Numbered from the stretch's first letter, positions 41,934 through 51,392 are shown. The stretch is 64,000 nt of DNA from Sphingopyxis sp. HIX (GCF_001468285.1 NZ_LNSB01000019.1:24449-88448); one strand, 5' to 3'. Numbers and translations are program-made. The notes: generated by a model from the sequence alone, not told the origin.

Positions 41934-42817
41934 CCGGCACGCCTGCCAAGCTCGGCTCGATCCTGATCCTCGCGGGCCGCCGCCCCGGCGCGGTCGACGC
42001 GCTCGCCGAGGCGCATGGCGTGGCCGACAAATGCCTGGTGCCCGTCGCAGGGCGCCCGATGATCGCGCATGTCCTCGCCAGCGCGGCGCAAAGCGACGCC
42101 GCGACGATCTTCGTGTCGAGCCATCATGAAGGGCTCGCCGACGATCTGGGCGATATCGCCGTCGACAGCCTCGGCGACCGGCTCGTTTTTGTGGGTGCGG
42201 CCGACAATCTGGCCGATTCGGTGCTCGCGGTCGCCGAGCAGGCGGCTTTTCCGCTGCTGATCACCACCGCCGACAATTGTCTGCTGACCCCCGACACCAT
42301 CGCCGAGATCGGCACCGAGGCCGCTCGGCTCGGCGTCGAGGCCGGGGTCGCCCTCGCGCGGCGCGAGGATGTGCTCGCTGCGCATCCCGAGGGACAGCGG
42401 CGCTTTTACGAATTCTCGGATGTCGCGGTATCGAACTGCAACAGCTACTGGATCGGCCATCGCGGCGCGCTGAAAGCCGCCGAGGCGTTCCGCGGCGGCG
42501 GGCAGTTCGTCAAGAAGCCGGTACGCGTCATGCAGGCGTTCGGCCTGATCAACCTCTTGCGCTTCCGCTTCGGGCTCGGGCCGATCCACCATATCTTCCG
42601 CCGCATCTCGCGGCATCTGAAGGTCGATGTGGCCCCGCTGCTCGTGCGCGACGGCGCAACCGCGGTCGATGTCGACAACGAAAGGTCGCTGCGCGCGACC
42701 GAGGCGATCATGGAAAGGCGCCGGCCGCCGCAGCGGCCGGCCGCGGACTTACTGCTTGGCCTTGACCACGCGGACCGACTTGATCATCGCCTTGCCGATG
42801 CCGGTCTCGTTGGCTGA
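41930..42817 (+). CDS. MobA-like nucleotidyltransferase
   Basis: 295 residues. Opens with the nucleotide-binding signature LILAGRRPG (12-20) and Lys34 (DKCLVPVAGRPM), then TTADNCL (112-118) with the metal Asp115. The family transfers NMP from NTP to a phosphorylated sugar, alcohol or cofactor. Translationally coupled to the ATP-grasp ligase. The last ~23 codons overlap the convergent crystallin-like gene, and that tail looks less conserved. Product unknown. Confidence 0.8.
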   Translation: MTGTPAKLGSILILAGRRPGAVDALAEAHGVADKCLVPVAGRPMIAHVLASAAQSDAATIFVSSHHEGLADDLGDIAVDSLGDRLVFVGAADNLADSVLAVAEQAAFPLLITTADNCLLTPDTIAEIGTEAARLGVEAGVALARREDVLAAHPEGQRRFYEFSDVAVSNCNSYWIGHRGALKAAEAFRGGGQFVKKPVRVMQAFGLINLLRFRFGLGPIHHIFRRISRHLKVDVAPLLVRDGATAVDVDNERSLRATEAIMERRRPPQRPAADLLLGLDHADRLDHRLADAGLVG

Positions 42818-43081
42818 CAGGGTCAGGCAATTACCCTTGAACTTGGGTTTGTCGCACAGTTCCCAGACTTCGCCGGGATGGACGGCGATGCTGCCGACCA
42901 GAAAGTCGTGCTGCAGCGAGGGGTCGTCCTTTTCGACGCGATAGGAATCGCCGTCGAACTTCTGGCCCTCGAACAGGGTCAGCGTGCCCTCGATCGTCTT
43001 GGATTTATCCTGCGCGGCGAGCGGGCTTGCCAGCAGGGTGAGGCCGGCAGCGACGGCTGCGAGGCGGGCGAAACGGGTCAT
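42749..43081 (-). CDS. Secreted beta/gamma-crystallin-like protein
   Basis: 110 residues. Signal peptide of about 23 residues (ending PLAAQ). The mature part has two Greek-key-like repeats, TLTLFEGQKFDGDSYRV and VWELCDKPKFKGNCLTL, matching beta/gamma-crystallin or I36-inhibitor-like proteins. Probably periplasmic, possibly calcium-binding. The 3' end overlaps the convergent nucleotidyltransferase by 69 nt. Confidence 0.75.
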   Translation of the reverse strand: MTRFARLAAVAAGLTLLASPLAAQDKSKTIEGTLTLFEGQKFDGDSYRVEKDDPSLQHDFLVGSIAVHPGEVWELCDKPKFKGNCLTLSANETGIGKAMIKSVRVVKAKQ

Positions 43082-43181
43082 GCGGAATCTCCTTTATGGC
43101 GACCCTCATGGCGGAAAAAAGGGACCGGCGTCAACGGGGTGACGCCGGTCCCGAAATTGTCCGGTTTCAGTGCTTTGGGCG

Positions 43182-44624
43182 TCAGTCGGCGACCCAGTTG
43201 CCGTGGAAGCCCGGCGGGACGCGGTGCGGCAGGTGGATCACCGCCTGCGGCTTGCCCGTGAAATCGTCGGCGTTCAGGATGACGAGGTCGGTCGTCTCGT
43301 CGTTCATGTCGACGACCAGTCCGACCAGCCAGCCGTCGTCCTCGGCCCCCGTCGCGCTGCGCGGCACAAAGACGAACTCGCCGGGGTGACGGCCAGGGCC
43401 GAAATCATGCGCGTCGCTGGTCCCGGCGGTCAGGTCGTGGCGGAACAGCTTCGTCTCGGCCAGCGCCCATTCGGTCGACTTGCCGTCGGGAATGGCAACA
43501 CTGTAAACATAGCGATAGGGCTTTGTCGTCAGCCGCTCGTCGTAGCGCGGGAATTCCTGCGCATGGTCGTGGATGACGGTGCGCGTCGTGGTGCCGGCCG
43601 CCGGATCGATCGTCCAGCGTTCCATGCGCGATTTCTCGCTGTCGGGGCCGCGCTTCGACTGTGCGAACATCGTTTCGTGCGCGACGACGTCGACGATCAC
43701 CTTGCCGTCCCCGGTTTCATAGGCGTTCGCGGGGTGGAAGACATAGCAGGGCTCGACCGGCACCCAGACGATCTCCTCGGCGCCGCCTTTCCTGGGGAGG
43801 AGGCCGACGCGCGCCTGATGCGCCTCGTTCCACGCGTAGGGGAAACGATAGCCCGAGAGCAGCATCTTCATCGAGAAGGTCACCGGCAGGTCGAGGACCA
43901 GCACGTAATTTTCGGTGATCGCGCAGTCGTGGATCGAGGGGCCGTCGCTGACGGGGATCGCGAGTTCGCGGGTAACCTGCGCGTCCTTGTCGAGCACGAC
44001 GTGCCACACCTTGTTCGGCTCGTCGCCGCGGTAGGTGATCGCGTGCATCTCGTCGGTGACGGGGTCGTGATGCGGGTGCGCGGTATAGCCGCCGAGCAGC
44101 GTGCCATCGAAGGAGTTGTGCGCGATGGTGTTCAGTTCATAGCCGAGTTCGACGGGCTTGCCGCCCGCCTCGACGATCGCGAAGGTCCGGCCCGCGAGGC
44201 CGACGACATTGGTGTTCGGCGCGTCGTTGGTGACGTGGCGCGGACCCGGGGGCAGTTCCTCTCCCAAAGCTTCGCACGCCTCGCTGCCGCGCACCCAGCG
44301 GTTGCGGTACCAGTCGGCCTTGCCGCCCTCGATGCGGATACCGTGCACCATGCCGGCGCCGGTGAACCAATGATAGCTCGCGGGATCGGGGGCGATCGCG
44401 GGGTTGGGCCCGTTGCGCAGATAGCGGCCGGTCAGCGCGGCGGGGATTTCGCCGTCGACGGTGAGTTCCTCGAGCGTGACCTCTTCGGTCATCGGCTTGT
44501 GGATGCCGGTCAGGAAGGGGTGTGCGTCGGTCGGGCGGGGGAGGCGCTTGCGGTTGAAGTCGGCGACCTTGCCGATGCCTTTGACGACGGCGCCGCGGAT
44601 CAGGCTTTCTACATTGCTGGCCAT
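43182..44624 (-). CDS. Carotenoid oxygenase family dioxygenase
   Basis: 480 residues of the RPE65/CCD family. The four iron-ligand His are identifiable: His183 (TAHPHHD), His232 (SIHDCAITENY), His297 (YVFHPANAYE) and His474 (GFHGNW). RNGPNPAIAPD (70-80) is the family N-terminal signature. It cleaves carotenoids, or stilbene-like compounds as in sphingomonad lignostilbene dioxygenases, with O2. Cytoplasmic, no signal. Divergent from TetR 44716 with repeated operator-like sites between. Which substrate class applies is open. Confidence 0.92.
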   Translation of the reverse strand: MASNVESLIRGAVVKGIGKVADFNRKRLPRPTDAHPFLTGIHKPMTEEVTLEELTVDGEIPAALTGRYLRNGPNPAIAPDPASYHWFTGAGMVHGIRIEGGKADWYRNRWVRGSEACEALGEELPPGPRHVTNDAPNTNVVGLAGRTFAIVEAGGKPVELGYELNTIAHNSFDGTLLGGYTAHPHHDPVTDEMHAITYRGDEPNKVWHVVLDKDAQVTRELAIPVSDGPSIHDCAITENYVLVLDLPVTFSMKMLLSGYRFPYAWNEAHQARVGLLPRKGGAEEIVWVPVEPCYVFHPANAYETGDGKVIVDVVAHETMFAQSKRGPDSEKSRMERWTIDPAAGTTTRTVIHDHAQEFPRYDERLTTKPYRYVYSVAIPDGKSTEWALAETKLFRHDLTAGTSDAHDFGPGRHPGEFVFVPRSATGAEDDGWLVGLVVDMNDETTDLVILNADDFTGKPQAVIHLPHRVPPGFHGNWVAD

Positions 44625-44701
44625 ATGATTGCTCCTTAAGCGGGGGGAGAGGTTGGAACAAAGGCCGCGTCCTTTCGGGGTTGCGCGACCGACTCGGTAT
44701 G

Positions 44702-44744
44702 TTTACAGTGACAACATGATGGCGAGCAAAGATAACAGTGTCAA
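44702..44744. promoter_or_regulatory. Repeated TTnACAGTGnnAA motif
   Basis: TTTACAGTGACAA (44702-44714) and ATAACAGTGTCAA (44732-44744) flank and overlap the TetR start codon. Both carry ACAGTG-n-CAA. Likely TetR sites; a third relative lies at 48940. Confidence 0.6.
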
Positions 44745-45324
44745 CATAAAAAGCGACGGCGCGAAAGCGTCGGGCGCCTATCATCATGGCGACCTGCGCG
44801 CGGCGGTGATCGCGGCGGGGCTCAAACGGATCGAGGACGGCGAGGGCGGCGAGCTCGGGCTACGCGCGCTGGCGCGCGACGTCGGGGTCAGCGCGACCGC
44901 GCTTTACCGCCACTTTCCGGACAAGGAGGCGCTGCTCGACGCGCTCGCCGACGAAGGGTTGCGGCGGCTTGGAGCGTTGCAGGCCCAGGCCTGGTTGAAG
45001 GCGGGCGGCGGCTCTGCGGGGTTCAAGGCGACGGGCATCGCCTATGTCCGCTTCGCGCACGACGAGCCGGCGCTGTTTCGCTTGAGCTTCACGCGCCAGA
45101 TGGCCGAACGCAAGGAGGGCGGCGACGGCGGCGAGGTCGCATATAATCTGCTGCGCGCCGGGGTCGGCGAGGCGCTGCCGGGTGTGAAGGATCCCGATGT
45201 CGCTGCGCTGCACGCCTGGGCGTTGGTCCACGGGCTTGCGATGCTGGTGCTCGACCGGCGGATCGACTGGGACGAGGCGATGGTCGAGAAGGTCGTCGGG
45301 CTGACCTTCGGCGGCGTCGCCTGA
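44716..45324 (+). CDS. TetR/AcrR-family regulator
   Basis: 202 residues from ATG 44716 (ATG 44719 equally possible); upstream codons are out of the conserved region. Helix-turn-helix about residues 22-66 (HHGDLRAAVIAAGLKRIED...GVSATALYRHFPDKEALL), and the C-terminal domain resembles the TetR_C_13/WHG type. Divergent from the carotenoid oxygenase, which it probably represses. One operator-like copy lies within codons 6-10. Confidence 0.88.
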   Translation: MMASKDNSVNIKSDGAKASGAYHHGDLRAAVIAAGLKRIEDGEGGELGLRALARDVGVSATALYRHFPDKEALLDALADEGLRRLGALQAQAWLKAGGGSAGFKATGIAYVRFAHDEPALFRLSFTRQMAERKEGGDGGEVAYNLLRAGVGEALPGVKDPDVAALHAWALVHGLAMLVLDRRIDWDEAMVEKVVGLTFGGVA

Positions 45325-45402
45325 CGCGTTCGGTCTGCTCGGTTCGCCGCAACCGTCGAAATCTTAGCGGTTTATTTGCCATTTCGCGCGAGAATCGAGG
45401 GC

Positions 45403-47187
45403 ATGAAGCGGTCGCTACCCCCCACGGTCGAGACGCTGTTCTGGTCCCTTTTGACGGCGCTGGGCTATTTCCTGCTCGCCAGCCTGTCCCTGTACGCGAC
45501 CAAAGGCGCCGATAATATCGCCGCGGTGTGGCCGCCGAGCGGCTATTTCCTCGCGCTGCTGCTGTTGATGGCACCGCGCGCGCGGCTTGCGTCGTTCGCC
45601 GGAATGATCGTCGCCAGCAGCGCCGCGAACATGCTGAGCGGCGCGCCGGCGCTGCTGTCCGCCGCCTTCACCACCGCGAACACGGTCGAGGGCGCAGTCG
45701 CGCTGTGGCTGATCAACAGCCGCGAAAGGGGCGTGCTGTCGTTCATGGCGACGCGGTCGGTCGGCAATTTCTGCGTCGGCGCGATCGCGGGGAGCTTTGC
45801 CAGCGCGGGGCTCGCGACGCTGCTGACCGGCGGCGATTTCGAATTTTTCCGCTCGTGGCTGACCACGGTCGCGCTCGGCATGCTGATCGTGACGCCCCCC
45901 GTCGTCATGCTGACGCGGCTCGCCGAATCGGGGCTGCTCCGCCACACCAACCGCTCGACGATCGTCGAATCGGTGGTGATGATGACGATCGCGGCGGCGG
46001 TGACGGCGCTCTGTTTCTCGCAGGCCGAATATCCCGTCACCTTCATTCCCTGCGTTGCGGTCGTCGCCGCATCCTATCGCCTCGGCCCGTTCGGCGCGGC
46101 GGGCAGCGTCTTCATCGTCACTATCATCGCGTCGCTGATGACGAGCCAGGGGCTTGGCCCGATCGCGCATATGGACAAGTCGCCGACGACGATCGTGCTC
46201 TTCCTGCAATTCTATCTGCTGACCCTGCTCGGCACCGCGCTGCCGCTCGCCGCGCTCCTCGTCGGGCGCCAGCGGCTCGCCAAACGGCTCGAACAGAGCA
46301 ACCGCTGGCTGCTCCAGGCCGAGGCGGCGGCACTCGTCGGCCACTGGCGCGTCGACCTCATCCGCTGGACGATCCAATGGTCGGACCAGGCCTATCGCAT
46401 CCACGGGATCGAGCCGGGCACCGTGATGACGGTGCAGAGCAGCCTCGACCTCTATATGCCCGAGGATGCGACGCGCATGCGCAAGGTCCTCGAGCAGGCC
46501 GCCCTCACCGGCGCGCCGTTCGAATTTCAGGGCCGGATCATCCGCCCCGACGACGAGGTGCGCGACATCTCGTCGCACGGCTCGATCGAATATAGTCGCG
46601 GCGGCAAACCGGTGGGCATCTTCGGCACGATCCAGGATGTCACCGAAACCGTCGAAAATGCGCGGATGCTGGAGGATGCGCGGAGCGTCGCCGAGGCCGC
46701 GGCGAACACCGACGCGCTGACCGGGTTGCCCAACCGCCGCCACACGCTGGCCTTTCTCGAACGCGCTTTGGTCGGCGCGCGCGAGAATGGCGCGCCGCTG
46801 GCGGTCGCGATCTTCGACATCGACCATTTCAAGCGGATCAACGACGTCCACGGCCACGGGGTCGGCGACGAGGTGATCCGCCGCGTCGCGCACCGCGCCA
46901 AGGCGGTGCTGCGCGAAGAGGATATGGTCGGGCGCTTCGGCGGCGAGGAATTCGTGTGCATCCTGCAGCGCTCGAGCGCGCAGGCCGCCGAACTGGTCGC
47001 CGAGCGTATTCGCCAGGCGATCGAGGGCGGCGGCCGCTCGACCGACAATGTCCCGCCCGCGACGGTCAGCATCGGCGTCGCCGTCTACGCCGACGAGGCG
47101 GGGGTCGAGGAACTGCTCCAGCGCGCCGACGAGGCGCTGTATGTGGCGAAACGCGAGGGACGCAACCGCCTGCGCATGGCGGCGTAG
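45403..47187 (+). CDS. MASE1-PAS-GGDEF diguanylate cyclase
   Basis: 594 residues from ATG 45403 (GAGGGC upstream). An N-terminal MASE1 membrane-sensor domain with about eight helices (10-290), a PAS domain with PAC-like segment (about 310-430), and a C-terminal GGDEF domain with intact active site GGEEF (513-517). The allosteric I-site RxxD is R504-E-E-D507, five residues upstream. It makes cyclic di-GMP from two GTP and should be product-inhibited. No EAL domain. Signal sensed by MASE1 unknown. Confidence 0.93.
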   Translation: MKRSLPPTVETLFWSLLTALGYFLLASLSLYATKGADNIAAVWPPSGYFLALLLLMAPRARLASFAGMIVASSAANMLSGAPALLSAAFTTANTVEGAVALWLINSRERGVLSFMATRSVGNFCVGAIAGSFASAGLATLLTGGDFEFFRSWLTTVALGMLIVTPPVVMLTRLAESGLLRHTNRSTIVESVVMMTIAAAVTALCFSQAEYPVTFIPCVAVVAASYRLGPFGAAGSVFIVTIIASLMTSQGLGPIAHMDKSPTTIVLFLQFYLLTLLGTALPLAALLVGRQRLAKRLEQSNRWLLQAEAAALVGHWRVDLIRWTIQWSDQAYRIHGIEPGTVMTVQSSLDLYMPEDATRMRKVLEQAALTGAPFEFQGRIIRPDDEVRDISSHGSIEYSRGGKPVGIFGTIQDVTETVENARMLEDARSVAEAAANTDALTGLPNRRHTLAFLERALVGARENGAPLAVAIFDIDHFKRINDVHGHGVGDEVIRRVAHRAKAVLREEDMVGRFGGEEFVCILQRSSAQAAELVAERIRQAIEGGGRSTDNVPPATVSIGVAVYADEAGVEELLQRADEALYVAKREGRNRLRMAA

Positions 47188-47194
47188 GCCGCGG

Positions 47195-47836
47195 TCAGCC
47201 GGCGGCGCGCTGCGCGTCCGCGGCTTCGAAAAACGCGATCTGGTCGGCGCGGGCCTTGTGGAAGGCGGGCCGATCGGTCGTCCGCACGACATAGGCCTCG
47301 GTCGCGGGGCGATCGCCGAAGGCACGGACCAGCGACACGCGCAGCACGTCGGCCATCAGCAGGTCGGCAGCGGTAAAACGCTCGCCGACGAGCCATTCGC
47401 GTGTCCCGAAGAGCGTTTCGAGCTGGTTCAGCCGCTGTTCCAGCCAGCCGGTGAGCTTGTTGTCCGGCTCGCCCATGATGTTCAGGAACCACCAGGGAAC
47501 GCTGACCATCTCGATCGAGTTGAGCGCCGCGACGATCCATTGCCGCGTCTCTGCCGCCAGCGCGGGATCGCGCGGCATCAGCGCCTCGCTCTGCTGCGCG
47601 AGATGGAGCAGGCAGGCGCCGCTTTCGAACATTTCGAGGGTGCCGTCGGCGAGGAAGGGGATTTGGCCGAAAGGCTGCTGATCCAGATGGTTGGTCTGGC
47701 GGTCGTCGAAGGCGACGGTCTTCACTGCATAGGGCAGCCCCGCCTCCTCGCACGCCCAGCGGAGCCGCAGGTCGCGCACAAAACCGCGCGGCCCCTCGGG
47801 CACCCAGTCGTAGGTCCAGATGGTGAGTTCGGTCAT
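47195..47836 (-). CDS. Glutathione S-transferase family protein
   Basis: 213 residues: thioredoxin-like N-domain (about 1-85, with QQPFGQIPFLADGTLEMFESGACLLHLAQ) and helical C-domain (EWLVGERFTAADLLMADVL near 145-163). Resembles beta/Gtt-type bacterial GSTs. Conjugation, dehalogenation or isomerisation are all possible in sphingomonads. Start ATG 47836. No obvious operon partner. Confidence 0.9.
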   Translation of the reverse strand: MTELTIWTYDWVPEGPRGFVRDLRLRWACEEAGLPYAVKTVAFDDRQTNHLDQQPFGQIPFLADGTLEMFESGACLLHLAQQSEALMPRDPALAAETRQWIVAALNSIEMVSVPWWFLNIMGEPDNKLTGWLEQRLNQLETLFGTREWLVGERFTAADLLMADVLRVSLVRAFGDRPATEAYVVRTTDRPAFHKARADQIAFFEAADAQRAAG

Positions 47837-47915
47837 TGGGGACGGCCTTTCGGGCGTAAGGTGCCGGGGAAATCGACGATAGCGGGTTTCGGTCCCGATG
47901 CCACGCCCCGGACGC

Positions 47916-48800
47916 CTAACGAACCTCGCGCTCCACCAGCAACTCCGTAGCTGGCTTGCGCCGCAGCGCGACGATCAGCACGCCGATCATCGCGAGCGCG
48001 CCGCCGACGCCCATACGCAGGTCGAAGGGATCGTGGGTGATCAGCACGCCGAGGCCGATCGTCCCGAGCGGCGTCATCAGGGTTAGCGGCGCGAGCAGAT
48101 TGGCCTCGTAGCGCTGGATCAGGTGATAATAGACCGAATGCGCGCCCACCGAGACGACCAGCGCGGTGAACAGGACGGCGGCCACGAAGGGCCAGCCCGC
48201 CGCTACCGCCGCGGCCCATTGCCCCGTCTCGACCGTCGCCGAGGCGAGGCCGAGCGCGATCACCGAGACGAAGCCGACCCATGCCTGGAAACGGAAGGGG
48301 GTGACGTCGTCGACCTGCTTCATCAGCACCGCGCCCGCGGCGCCTGAGAAGGCCGAGGCCGCGACGAGCCACAGCCCGTGCGACAGCGCAAAGCCCGGTC
48401 GCCAGGTCACGATCAGCACGCCGATCAGCGTCAGCGCGATGCCGATGCCGCGCCGCCAATGGATGCGCTCGCCGAGCATCAGCACCGACAGCAGCATCGT
48501 AAAGGGCACGCCGAGTTGCAGCACGATCGCCGCGGCGGAGGGCGAGGTGGTTTGCAGCCCCATGAAAAGCAACGCAAAACTGCCGCCGCCGAGGCAGAGC
48601 GCGATCGCCACGATCCGCCACGCCGGGCGCGGCATCGGCAGCAGCCAGGGCAGCATCACCACCGCGACCACGGCGAAGCGCATGGTGACATAGAAGAGCG
48701 GCGGGATCGCCCAGTTGCTGACGATGATCTTGCTCAGCACATTGTTGAAGGCCCAGATCAGGCACACGGCAACAAGGAGCAGGAAATCGCGGACGCGCAC
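47916..48800 (-). CDS. EamA/DMT-family transporter
   Basis: 294 residues with ten hydrophobic segments in two EamA repeats (LIWAFNNVLSK at 14-24; GAAGAVLMKQV near 164). Start GTG 48800. Inner-membrane exporter of small metabolites or amino acids; substrate unknown. Separated from the upstream TonB receptor by a strong terminator, so independently transcribed. Confidence 0.88.
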   Translation of the reverse strand: MRVRDFLLLVAVCLIWAFNNVLSKIIVSNWAIPPLFYVTMRFAVVAVVMLPWLLPMPRPAWRIVAIALCLGGGSFALLFMGLQTTSPSAAAIVLQLGVPFTMLLSVLMLGERIHWRRGIGIALTLIGVLIVTWRPGFALSHGLWLVAASAFSGAAGAVLMKQVDDVTPFRFQAWVGFVSVIALGLASATVETGQWAAAVAAGWPFVAAVLFTALVVSVGAHSVYYHLIQRYEANLLAPLTLMTPLGTIGLGVLITHDPFDLRMGVGGALAMIGVLIVALRRKPATELLVEREVR

Positions 48801-48894
48801 AATCTTCCCCGGGTGGCGGACGGAGGAGGCGCCCGCGTCGCCAAAGGCGTTAGCAGATGGGGACCCTGAGGGAAGGTGCAGAAGCGCGGATCGG

Positions 48895-48933
48895 AAAAAT
48901 TGCTGTGGAGCCGCCGCGGTAGCGGCTCCACAG
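48895..48933 (-). terminator. Intrinsic terminator of TonB receptor gene
   Basis: Perfect 12-bp stem CTGTGGAGCCGC (48903-48914) / GCGGCTCCACAG (48922-48933). On the minus strand it is followed by CAATTTTTCC. Confidence 0.88.
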
Positions 48934-48939
48934 CCTATG

Positions 48940-48952
48940 TTTACAGTGTTAA
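48940..48952. promoter_or_regulatory. Isolated TTTACAGTGTTAA motif
   Basis: TTwACA-g-TGTwAA near-palindrome lying between a receptor stop codon and its terminator. With its 5' flank it shares 13 identical bases (TATGTTTACAGTG) with the region upstream of TetR 44716. Position is odd for an operator. Confidence 0.35.
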
Positions 48953-48960
48953 TGCCGGGG

Positions 48961-51306
48961 CTATTCGGTCCCGAAGCGCGTGGTCAGCTGCAACCCGATG
49001 ACGCGCGGCTCGCCCGCGTAGAGCGTATTGAACCCCAGGCTGTTGTCGAACTGCACCGCCGACACCGCATAGCGCTTGTTCGCGAGGTTGGTCGCGAACA
49101 CCGCGACTTCGCTGCCGATGCTGTCGATGGTCAGCGCCGCGCGTGCGCCGAGCAGGCCGTAGGCGGGCTGGTTCAGGCTGTCGCGGTAGATCGCCGAGCC
49201 CACCAACTGCGTCTTGCTGCGCCACGTCCAGTCGACGCTGAGGCGGAGGTTCCCGAAATCGAGCGGCGCGGCGTAGGTCGCGCCGAGGCGATAGCTGTAT
49301 TTGGGGAACTGGAAGGGCTCGCCCGAGCGGTCGCCGGTGACGTCGGTGAAATCGAGATATTTGGCGTCGTTCACGCCGACGCTGCCCGACAAGGTCAGCC
49401 CCTCGACCGGAATCGCGGTGACCTCGAGTTCGCCGCCGCGGATGCGCGCGCGCGCCGCGTTGGTGACCAGGCTGACGATCGCGCCGCCGGGCGCCGCCTG
49501 GACGATCGTGCGCTGGATATCCTTGTAATTGGCCTGGAAGATCGCCGCATTGATGCGCAGCCGGCGACCCAGCAGATCGAGCTTGGTGCCGACCTCATAG
49601 TCGGTCACCGTCTCGGGCGCGAAGGCCGCGAAGCTGTCGACGGTGCCCGTTCCGCGCAGATTCTGGCCGCCGCCCTTGAAGCTGCGCGCGGTGCGGGCAT
49701 AGAAGAGCAGCCCGCTCTGCGGCGTCCAGTCGAGGCTCGCAAGATAGGAGTAGTCCGAGAAGCCGTCCTTGAAGCGCGCCTGGCAGGTGCCGCCGAGCCG
49801 CAGCGCCGGCGGGATGTTGCACACCGCACCGCCCGGGGTCGAGCGGTTGAACGAGCGCAGTTCCTTGCTCTCCTCGGTCCAGCGCAGGCCGCCGGTGAAG
49901 CGGAGCGTATCGGTGAGGTCGTAGTTGAACTGGCCGAACACCGCCCAGCTGCTGTTCTTGACGAAGCCGTCGGTGAAATTGGGGTTCGCCGGGTTGATCG
50001 TGCCGAGCGCGGTCGCGCGCGAGGTGTCGCGCCCGGTTTCCTCGTTGAAATAGGCGCCGACGATCCAGTCGAGCCGGCTGCCGTCGCCGGCGAACTGGAA
50101 TTCCTGGCTGAGGTTCTTGGCGCGGCTCGCGAGGCTGGCCTCGAGCAGGGTGTAGGGCGAGGCGTCGAGGTCGACGTCGAGCGAGCGCTTCAGCCAGCGC
50201 GCGGCCGAGATCGAGCGGAACGACAAGGTTGGCGTCAGCTCGACCGCCAGGTTCGAGCTGACGCCATAGGTGCGCGCATAGGTGCCTTGCAGGCCCGTCG
50301 CGTCATTGTCGTAAAAGCCCCGCCGGTCGATCAGGCTGGCGAACAGCGCCTGCGCCTGCGCCAGCGCGGCGCCGATCGCCGCGCCGTTGGCGACCGGATC
50401 GGCCAGCAGCGCGGGGTTGAGGATGCCCTGGCTCATCGCGATGTCGATCAACGCCGGGGCGGGGTTGGGCGTGCCCGGCGCGGGGCTGGGGAAGGGGCTG
50501 ACGAAGGCGAGCTTGCTCACCGGCGCGTCGCCACGCGTGCGGGTGTAGTCCGCGGAGATCGCCCAGGTCACACTGTCGGTCTCGAACAAGGTATTGGCGC
50601 GAAAGGCGATCTGCTCGCGTCCGCCGATGCCGTCGCCGAGCCCGTTGACCCCGAGCGAGCCGTTGTCGAGCCAGCGGCCCATCAGCCGGACGCCCAGCTT
50701 GTCGGTCATCAGCGGCAGGTTGAGCACCGCGCCGACGTCGTAGCGGTCGTGCGTCGCGCCGCTGGCCTGCACATAGCCGCCGACGCCAGACAGGTCGGGC
50801 TGGCGCGTTGTGATGTTGATCGCGCCGCCGGTGGTGTTCTTGCCGAACAAGGTGCCCTGCGGTCCGCGCAGCACCTCGACGCGCTCGGTGTCGAACAGGG
50901 CGGTCTCGAGGTTCGACGAGCGGATATAGTTCACGCCGTCAACATAGACGCCGATCGGCGATTCGATCGTCAGGATCGAATCCTGCTGCGACTGGCCGCG
51001 GATGGTGAGCAGCACGCCGGTGGGGTCGGCGCTCGACGTCTGGACGAAGAAGTTCGGGGTCTGCTTCGCGATATCGGCGATGCCCTCGACATTGGCGTCG
51101 CTGAGTTGCTGCGAGCCGAAGGCGGTGATCGCGATGGGAATGGTCTGCGCGGCCTCGCTGGTGCGGCGCGCGGTGACGACGATGTCCTCGATGCCGCCCT
51201 GCGCCGCTTCGCTGTCGGCGGGCGGCGCGGCTTCCTGCGCCAGCGCGCCGGTGGTGATCGTCAGGCCGGCGCTCGCCAGCAGCCAGGACAGTGTGCGCAG
51301 TTTCAT
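48961..51306 (-). CDS. TonB-dependent outer-membrane receptor
   Basis: 781 residues from ATG 51306 (GGAGGGAGAG upstream). Signal peptide ends near residue 24 (ALAQ), TonB-box/plug start DIVVTARRTSEAAQTIPIAI (about 41-60), plug signature LRGPQGTLFGKNTTGGAINI (about 145-164), barrel ending VIGLQLTTRFGTE, which lacks the usual terminal aromatic residue. Divergent from TetR 51444, with a near-palindrome between; likely induced by its substrate. Followed by a strong terminator. Ligand unknown. Confidence 0.92.
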   Translation of the reverse strand: MKLRTLSWLLASAGLTITTGALAQEAAPPADSEAAQGGIEDIVVTARRTSEAAQTIPIAITAFGSQQLSDANVEGIADIAKQTPNFFVQTSSADPTGVLLTIRGQSQQDSILTIESPIGVYVDGVNYIRSSNLETALFDTERVEVLRGPQGTLFGKNTTGGAINITTRQPDLSGVGGYVQASGATHDRYDVGAVLNLPLMTDKLGVRLMGRWLDNGSLGVNGLGDGIGGREQIAFRANTLFETDSVTWAISADYTRTRGDAPVSKLAFVSPFPSPAPGTPNPAPALIDIAMSQGILNPALLADPVANGAAIGAALAQAQALFASLIDRRGFYDNDATGLQGTYARTYGVSSNLAVELTPTLSFRSISAARWLKRSLDVDLDASPYTLLEASLASRAKNLSQEFQFAGDGSRLDWIVGAYFNEETGRDTSRATALGTINPANPNFTDGFVKNSSWAVFGQFNYDLTDTLRFTGGLRWTEESKELRSFNRSTPGGAVCNIPPALRLGGTCQARFKDGFSDYSYLASLDWTPQSGLLFYARTARSFKGGGQNLRGTGTVDSFAAFAPETVTDYEVGTKLDLLGRRLRINAAIFQANYKDIQRTIVQAAPGGAIVSLVTNAARARIRGGELEVTAIPVEGLTLSGSVGVNDAKYLDFTDVTGDRSGEPFQFPKYSYRLGATYAAPLDFGNLRLSVDWTWRSKTQLVGSAIYRDSLNQPAYGLLGARAALTIDSIGSEVAVFATNLANKRYAVSAVQFDNSLGFNTLYAGEPRVIGLQLTTRFGTE

Positions 51307-51377
51307 TTTTCTCTCCCTCCGCCCCGCGCCACCGGCTTTGGCCGGTCTGTGATCCGCGAGACAATGTCGGCGACTTA

Positions 51378-51392
51378 TCACACTAAGTGAGA
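51378..51392. promoter_or_regulatory. Near-palindrome between TonB receptor and TetR
   Basis: TCACACTAAGTGAGA, 15 bp with only two arm mismatches, 71 nt upstream of the receptor start and 51 nt upstream of TetR 51444. Likely TetR operator. Confidence 0.65.

Noticed and set aside
48715..51390. 891-codon open frame on the plus strand
   Set aside because: Antisense to the TonB receptor; low-complexity Arg/Gly/Ala/Asp composition.
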